From contig DXEG01000025.1 of the NCBI GenBank assembly GCA_019115125.1, positions 1 to 46,508 of the forward strand: 46,508 nucleotides of DNA. The letters are read 5' to 3'. A program made the position numbers and the translations under genes. The notes below the pieces were generated by a model. The model did no database searches. It had not been told where the DNA came from and saw only the letters and a program-made list of their open reading frames with translations. Position 1 is the stretch's first letter. The number at the start of each line of letters is the position of its first letter. The stretch comes from Candidatus Blautia faecipullorum (GTDB lineage: Bacteria; Bacillota; Clostridia; Lachnospirales; Lachnospiraceae). Below, piece by piece: positions 42,263 to 46,508 of the stretch.

Positions 42263-43687
42263 ATGACAGATAAATATAAGGATGAAATTATAACTGAGGA
42301 GGACCGGGAGCAGGACGACGAAAAACACGGGCCGGAGAAATTCTGTTCGCTCTGCCGCAGAACAGAAAGCCAGGCGGGGAAAATGATCGATCTTCCTAAT
42401 AATATACATATTTGTTCAGACTGTATGCAGAAAAGCTTTGATATGATGAACCAGCAGATGAACAAAGGGAATTTCAATTATTCGGATCTTTTGAATATGC
42501 CGGGAGTCAGTATGATCGATCTGACCGGTCTGCAGAATCAGATGATGCAGCCGAAAAAGGCTCCGCAGAAGAAAAAGGAAAAGCAGAAGGAACCGGTCCT
42601 GGATCTGAAAAAAATCCCCGCTCCTCATAAAATAAAAGCTTCGCTGGATGAATATGTGATCGGCCAGGAATATGCCAAGAAGGTCATGTCTGTGGCGGTT
42701 TATAATCATTACAAGCGTGTGGCCACCGACACCATGGACGAGATCGAGATTGAGAAGTCCAATATGCTGATGATCGGGCCTACAGGATGCGGAAAGACCT
42801 ATCTCGTGAAGACGCTGGCGAGGCTTTTGGACGTGCCGCTGGCTATTGCGGACGCTACCTCACTGACAGAGGCGGGATATATCGGGGACGATATAGAGAG
42901 CGTAGTGTCGAAGCTTCTCGCGGCTGCGGATAACGACGTTGAGAAGGCCGAGCACGGCATTATCTTTATAGACGAGATTGACAAAATAGCCAAGAAGAAA
43001 AACACAAATCAGAGAGACGTAAGCGGCGAAGCCGTTCAGCAGGGGATGCTGAAGCTTCTGGAGGGAAGCGACGTGGAGGTTCCGGTAGGAGCCAACAGCA
43101 AAAACGCCATGGTTCCCCTGGTCACTGTAAATACAAGGAATATTCTTTTTATCTGCGGAGGGGCTTTTCCAGATCTGGAAAATATTATCAAGGAGCGTCT
43201 GAACAAACAGGCGTCCATCGGCTTTTACGCGGATCTGAAGGACAAATACGACAATGATCCTCATCTTCTGGAGAAGGTGACGGTAGACGATCTCAGAAGC
43301 TTCGGGATGATCCCGGAATTTCTTGGACGGCTCCCGGTTATCTTTACCCTGGACGGGCTGTCGGAAGAAATGCTTGTGAAGATCCTCCGGGAGCCCAGAA
43401 ACGCGATACTCAAGCAGTATCAGAAGCTGTTGGCGCTGGATGAGGTGAAGCTGGAATTTGACGAGGGCGCGCTTCATGCCATCGCGAAAATGGCCATGGA
43501 GAAGAAAACGGGAGCCCGTGCCTTAAGAGCGATCCTGGAGCAGTATATGCTGGATATTATGTATGAAATCCCAAAGGACGACAGTATCGGACAGGTGATC
43601 ATCACCAGAGAGTATATCGAAGGTACCGGGGGTCCGAGAATTCTGCTGAGAGGCCAGGAGGTGCCGCTTTTGGAGGCGGCCCAATAA
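42263..43687 (+). CDS. ClpX-type AAA+ unfoldase with zinc-binding domain
   Basis: The 474-residue protein has an N-terminal four-cysteine zinc domain (Cys28, Cys31, Cys51, Cys54), a Met/Gln- and Lys-rich linker, and an AAA+ core: Walker A GPTGCGKT at 172-179, Walker B IIFIDEIDK near 233-241, and the ClpP-docking IGF loop at 319-321. The pore loop is GYIG (205-208) where ClpX normally has GYVG. It is longer than typical ClpX (about 420) and is not next to clpP or tig. It probably feeds substrates to ClpP, either as the main ClpX or as a second paralogue. The ATG follows AAAGGAG. It has its own promoter. Confidence 0.9.
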   Translation: MTDKYKDEIITEEDREQDDEKHGPEKFCSLCRRTESQAGKMIDLPNNIHICSDCMQKSFDMMNQQMNKGNFNYSDLLNMPGVSMIDLTGLQNQMMQPKKAPQKKKEKQKEPVLDLKKIPAPHKIKASLDEYVIGQEYAKKVMSVAVYNHYKRVATDTMDEIEIEKSNMLMIGPTGCGKTYLVKTLARLLDVPLAIADATSLTEAGYIGDDIESVVSKLLAAADNDVEKAEHGIIFIDEIDKIAKKKNTNQRDVSGEAVQQGMLKLLEGSDVEVPVGANSKNAMVPLVTVNTRNILFICGGAFPDLENIIKERLNKQASIGFYADLKDKYDNDPHLLEKVTVDDLRSFGMIPEFLGRLPVIFTLDGLSEEMLVKILREPRNAILKQYQKLLALDEVKLEFDEGALHAIAKMAMEKKTGARALRAILEQYMLDIMYEIPKDDSIGQVIITREYIEGTGGPRILLRGQEVPLLEAAQ

Positions 43688-43732
43688 GGAAAACAAGCCT
43701 GATAAAACTGACAGATAAGGAGGATGGTTTAT

Positions 43733-44335
43733 ATGGGTAAGGATTTTTTTGACGGTTTGGGAGAGGCGATCACGAAGACGGCGAGAGAGCTGGGAGGGCG
43801 CGCGGAAACCCTCTATGAAACACAGAAAATGAAAAATAAAATTGCCGGTGAAGAACGCCAGATCCAGAAGATTATGGCCGAGCTGGGCAAAATTATCTAC
43901 AAGCGTTATCTGGAGGGAGCCCCTCTGGAGGACGCGCAGAAAATCTTATGCGAGCAGATCGATCAGCGGATGCAGCGGATCTCCGCGTACAAAGAAAACC
44001 TGGCAGGTGTAAAAGGAAGAAAGATCTGCCCCTCCTGCGGAAGCAGCGTAGACGGAGACGCGTCCTTCTGTCCTCACTGCGGGGCGGCCTGCCCTACCCG
44101 TGAGACGGAAGCTGAGGCAGGAGATGTGGTAGACGGAACCGCGGAGGAGGTGGATCCTTCTGAGGATTCGGACGAGGAGACCTCCTGCGGGGAAGGAGAG
44201 AAGGCGTCTGAAACGGAGACCGGAGCGGACTCTGCTGAAAAGGATCTGCAGGAAACAGCCGGAGAAAAGGCGGAAGCCCCTGCTGAAAAGACAGACGGCG
44301 GGGAAGATTCTCAGCAAAAGGCTGAAAAAGTATGA
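43733..44335 (+). CDS. Zinc-ribbon protein with coiled-coil N-terminus and acidic tail
   Basis: I start it at the ATG at 43733, nine bases after AAGGAGG; an ATG at 43724 touches the ribosome site. The protein (200 residues) has a helical, coil-like N-terminus (about 1-95, with DFFDGLGEAITKTARELG), a zinc ribbon with CPSCG and CPHCG pairs at about 102-120, and a disordered acidic tail of about 80 residues rich in Glu, Ala and Asp. There is no signal peptide or membrane span, so it appears cytosolic. Function is unknown. It follows the ClpX-type gene by 45 bases and may be co-expressed; an adaptor role is speculation. Confidence 0.88.
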   Translation: MGKDFFDGLGEAITKTARELGGRAETLYETQKMKNKIAGEERQIQKIMAELGKIIYKRYLEGAPLEDAQKILCEQIDQRMQRISAYKENLAGVKGRKICPSCGSSVDGDASFCPHCGAACPTRETEAEAGDVVDGTAEEVDPSEDSDEETSCGEGEKASETETGADSAEKDLQETAGEKAEAPAEKTDGGEDSQQKAEKV

Positions 44336-44378
44336 GTTACAAAAATTCTGAAACAGAAATTTCAGCCGGGGAAGAAAA

Positions 44379-46253
44379 ATGAAAACACAATGGCTAAAAT
44401 TTGCAGATGAGAGACGAACCGGATTATTCTTTGCCGTGGGAGTGAACCTGCTGGCTATGGCGGCGATGGTGTGTCTTATGCGTCCGTCCTTTGAAACAAA
44501 CGACGATATTGTTTTTGCGGAGCTGGGAAGCGGGCTGAGAGGAGTTAAAGACGCTCATTTTGTATTTCAGAATTATATTCTCGGACTGATCTGCCGGCTT
44601 CTGTACCAGGTGACGGGGAGGCTTCCGTGGTATACGCTCCTTCAGTATGCCGTGCTGCTGGCGGCCTTCAGCGCGGTAACTTATGTACTTATGAACAGGC
44701 TGGAAGGGTATTCCGGCCTGTATCTTTCTCTTGTTTTTTTATGCTGCTTTGGCTATGAGGCTTATATTCATATCCAGTTTACCAAGACTGGAGGCATTGC
44801 GGCGGCAGCGGCTGTTTTTCTTCTGCTGCATGTAATTGACCGGGAGAAATTTTTGGTATGGGAATTTTTCTGGGGGATCGGCCTTGGCCTTCTGGGATTT
44901 ATGTACAGGGAGGATCAGTTCTGGGCCAGCAGCGCGCTGATGGCGGGAGCAGGCCTTTGTTTTCTGCTGACCCTGAAAAAAAGATATCCGGGCAGGGCGC
45001 TTAAGAAGCTGGCAGTCTGCGCCGGAAGCTTTCTGGTCCTGCTGCTGTCTGTAGCCGCGGCAGGAGTCTTCGATTCCTATATGTACAGCGGAGAAGAATG
45101 GCGGCAGTACCAGGAATTTAACGATCTGAGATCGAAGCTTCTGGATTACGGATTTCCTGACTATGACAGCAGCAGGGAAGTCTATCAGGAGCTGGGGATC
45201 ACACAGGAAGCCTATGAGCTTTATAAAACATGGAATTTTAATGATCCTGAAAAATTTACAGCAGAAATGATGGAAAGGCTGGTGGAGGAAAAGGCAGGAC
45301 GGACGTTTCACTGGGGACAGGTGCTGAACTTTCTCAAGTGGTTCCCCTCAGATCTGTCGAAGCTTCCGATGGCGTTTTTTGGAGCAGCTTTTCTGCTGCT
45401 CTGGCTGATATTCGGCAGGAAGAATTTCGCGGCAGTATTTTCCATTGTTTTTGAGGGTTTTCTGATCTGTGTATTATACTTTTACCTCTATTATCAGGGA
45501 CGATATATGGTAAACCGCGTGGATGTTGGACTCTGGTGCAGTGTTTGCCTGACGATTCTCTGGATAATCTCAGAGAGAGAGCTGCCAACGGCTTCTCCGG
45601 AGAGTGGGAAATCTGAGAGAGAGCTGCCGGAGGATTCTCCAGAGAGCGGGAAATCTGAGAGAGAGCTGCCGGAGGATTCTCTGAAAGCCGTGAAATCTGA
45701 GAGAAAGCTGCCGACGGAGCGTCCGGAGACAGGGAGACACGAGGATGTCAAGCTCCGGATGGCGTTGCCTGGTGCCGCAGGGCTGAGAGGAAAGGCCGGG
45801 ATTTTTCTCTGCGCCGCAGCTCTTTTGTGCAGTCAGTTTCTGTGGCACAGGGATTGGCGGATATCCACCGGTTCGATTCCTGAGGCGAGAGTCAGTCAGA
45901 GAGCTGTCCTGGAAACCATCGGGACGGACAAAGAGCATGTTTACCTGGCAAAAAGCGGAACCGTATCCGAGATCGTGTGTTATGGCCCCTTTGATCCTAT
46001 GCCGGAAAATCTTCTGGATAATCTGTACTGGTTCGGAGGCTGGGAATGCCGTACGCCGGGATTTACTGAGGAAATGGAGGCCCACGGGATCGTAAACCCG
46101 TACAGGGATGCGATCGACAATGATAAGGTATATCTGATCGATAATAATATAGAGCTTACGATCGCCTATATCCGCCAGTACTATGACGAGGACGCGGAGG
46201 CCGTATTTGTCAGAACCCTGGGAAATGTGGATCTGTACCAGATAAAAGGATAG
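44379..46253 (+). CDS. Large polytopic membrane protein with internal tandem repeats, unknown function
   Basis: The 624-residue protein has about ten or eleven membrane segments (first near 17-35, last near 470-487) and a C-terminal outside domain of about 135 residues. The first loop has FETNDDIVFAELGSG, with an acidic pair like the first outer loop of GT-C glycosyltransferases. A GT-C-type transferase or wall-related membrane protein is the best guess; I do not recognise a named family. Residues about 398-453 are four 14-residue repeats (SERELPEDSPESGK type) in a loop between membrane segments. It starts 43 bases after the zinc-ribbon gene, with GGGGAAG ahead of the ATG. A terminator follows. 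Confidence 0.85.
   Translation: MKTQWLKFADERRTGLFFAVGVNLLAMAAMVCLMRPSFETNDDIVFAELGSGLRGVKDAHFVFQNYILGLICRLLYQVTGRLPWYTLLQYAVLLAAFSAVTYVLMNRLEGYSGLYLSLVFLCCFGYEAYIHIQFTKTGGIAAAAAVFLLLHVIDREKFLVWEFFWGIGLGLLGFMYREDQFWASSALMAGAGLCFLLTLKKRYPGRALKKLAVCAGSFLVLLLSVAAAGVFDSYMYSGEEWRQYQEFNDLRSKLLDYGFPDYDSSREVYQELGITQEAYELYKTWNFNDPEKFTAEMMERLVEEKAGRTFHWGQVLNFLKWFPSDLSKLPMAFFGAAFLLLWLIFGRKNFAAVFSIVFEGFLICVLYFYLYYQGRYMVNRVDVGLWCSVCLTILWIISERELPTASPESGKSERELPEDSPESGKSERELPEDSLKAVKSERKLPTERPETGRHEDVKLRMALPGAAGLRGKAGIFLCAAALLCSQFLWHRDWRISTGSIPEARVSQRAVLETIGTDKEHVYLAKSGTVSEIVCYGPFDPMPENLLDNLYWFGGWECRTPGFTEEMEAHGIVNPYRDAIDNDKVYLIDNNIELTIAYIRQYYDEDAEAVFVRTLGNVDLYQIKG
45570..45737 (+). repeat. Four 42-bp tandem repeats inside the membrane protein gene
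   Basis: Units start at 45570, 45612, 45654 and 45696. Each encodes 14 residues of the form SER(E/K)LP..SPESGK. The first three are close at DNA level and the fourth has diverged. The unit length is a multiple of three, so gain or loss of units would keep the frame. Confidence 0.9.
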
Positions 46254-46288
46254 ATGAGCAGCCTTTGCTGTTTGTAAATGAAAGAGAG

Positions 46289-46343
46289 ACAGTTCTGTAA
46301 GATTCGGGTTATAAAAACCTGGATCCCGCAGGGCTGTTTTTTA
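46289..46343 (+). terminator. Terminator after the membrane protein gene
   Basis: ACAGTTCTG...GGGTT at 46289-46310 pairs imperfectly with AACC...CAGGGCTGT at 46317-46336, and TTTTTT follows the hairpin. It lies about 35 bases after the stop codon at 46253. Confidence 0.7.
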
Positions 46344-46508
46344 TAATTATAGGATTAGGGTGTCAAAAGCTAGTTCACGGATTGTTCCGCACTTCGTGCT
46401 CCCACAATCCTACCCGCCATTCGGAATCCGCGGGGTCCCCGCCCCACTACTTCCTCATGTCGGGGCGCGTCATAAAGTCATGTCCCCACTTATGTGCAAG
46501 CACAACGT
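46344..46508. other. Window end with nested inverted repeats, no gene
   Basis: GGATTGT (46379-46385) and ACAATCC (46404-46410) flank an inner GCAC-TTC-GTGC hairpin. ACCCGC and GCGGGGT pair across the next 25 bases, and GCGGGGTCCCCGC is itself palindromic. No coding frame is convincing on either strand. It could be a dispersed palindromic repeat, a structured RNA, or the edge of a mobile element cut by the window. Confidence 0.4.

Noticed and set aside
45570..45737. Possible mobile-element or CRISPR repeat
   Set aside because: Four directly adjacent in-frame 42-base units without spacers; best explained as internal protein repeats.

Overview
The window looks like a chromosomal segment of an anaerobic Gram-positive member of the Clostridia, most likely Lachnospiraceae (Blautia/Dorea-like). 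This placement is inferred from gene content and style: strong AGGAGG ribosome sites, sigma-A type promoters, cdaA-cdaR, LytR-CpsA-Psr and YfhO-type proteins, DD-carboxypeptidases with a C-terminal membrane anchor, and a gene for a protein with aromatic cell-wall-binding-type repeats. I saw no rRNA, tRNA, insertion sequence, phage gene or CRISPR array.

Layout. (1) 148-4284: a promoter, two uncharacterised membrane proteins, the c-di-AMP synthase cdaA, its regulator cdaR/ybbR and an HPr protein. (2) 4320-7007: a secreted L,D-transpeptidase with cell-wall-binding-type repeats. (3) 7075-30069: a long plus-strand surface-polysaccharide cluster. It has all four dTDP-rhamnose genes (rfbB, rfbA, rfbC, rfbD), an ABC polysaccharide exporter (wzm, wzt), a methyltransferase-kinase-like protein, two very large tandem GT2 glycosyltransferases, a DD-carboxypeptidase and a YfhO-type GT-C protein. 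Inside it, 8253-14477 encodes two ATP-grasp proteins (one fused to a PLP enzyme), two small EamA/SMR-type membrane proteins, a GtrB/ArnC-like polyprenyl-phosphate glycosyltransferase and a WecE-like aminotransferase. (4) 30138-33455: a bidirectional terminator, then minus-strand genes: an orphan Na+-pump decarboxylase beta subunit with a 40-residue OadG-like partner behind a probable riboswitch, and a DD-carboxypeptidase homologue that has lost its catalytic serine. (5) 33427-40474: three more GT2 proteins, the polyprenyl-phosphate sugar-1-phosphate transferase that would start glycan synthesis, and an LCP ligase with a decapeptide-repeat tail. (6) 40569-46253: an HtrA protease, a ClpX-type ATPase, a zinc-ribbon protein and a large membrane protein with 42-bp in-frame repeats. 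The last 160 bases hold unexplained inverted repeats.

How the genes may work together (inference). The initiating transferase, the GT2 enzymes and dTDP-rhamnose would build a rhamnose-rich glycan on undecaprenyl phosphate. Wzm/Wzt would export it, possibly after capping by the methyltransferase-kinase protein, and the LCP protein would attach it to peptidoglycan. In parallel, RfbA, RfbB and the WecE-like enzyme would make dTDP-4-amino-4,6-dideoxygalactose. One or both ATP-grasp enzymes may acylate its amino group, the GtrB-like enzyme would load it on undecaprenyl phosphate, the EamA pair would flip it, and the YfhO-like GT-C protein would transfer it outside the cell. This complete lipid-linked aminosugar decoration module, with ATP-grasp and PLP chemistry in place of an ordinary N-acetyltransferase, is the strongest candidate here for an undescribed system.
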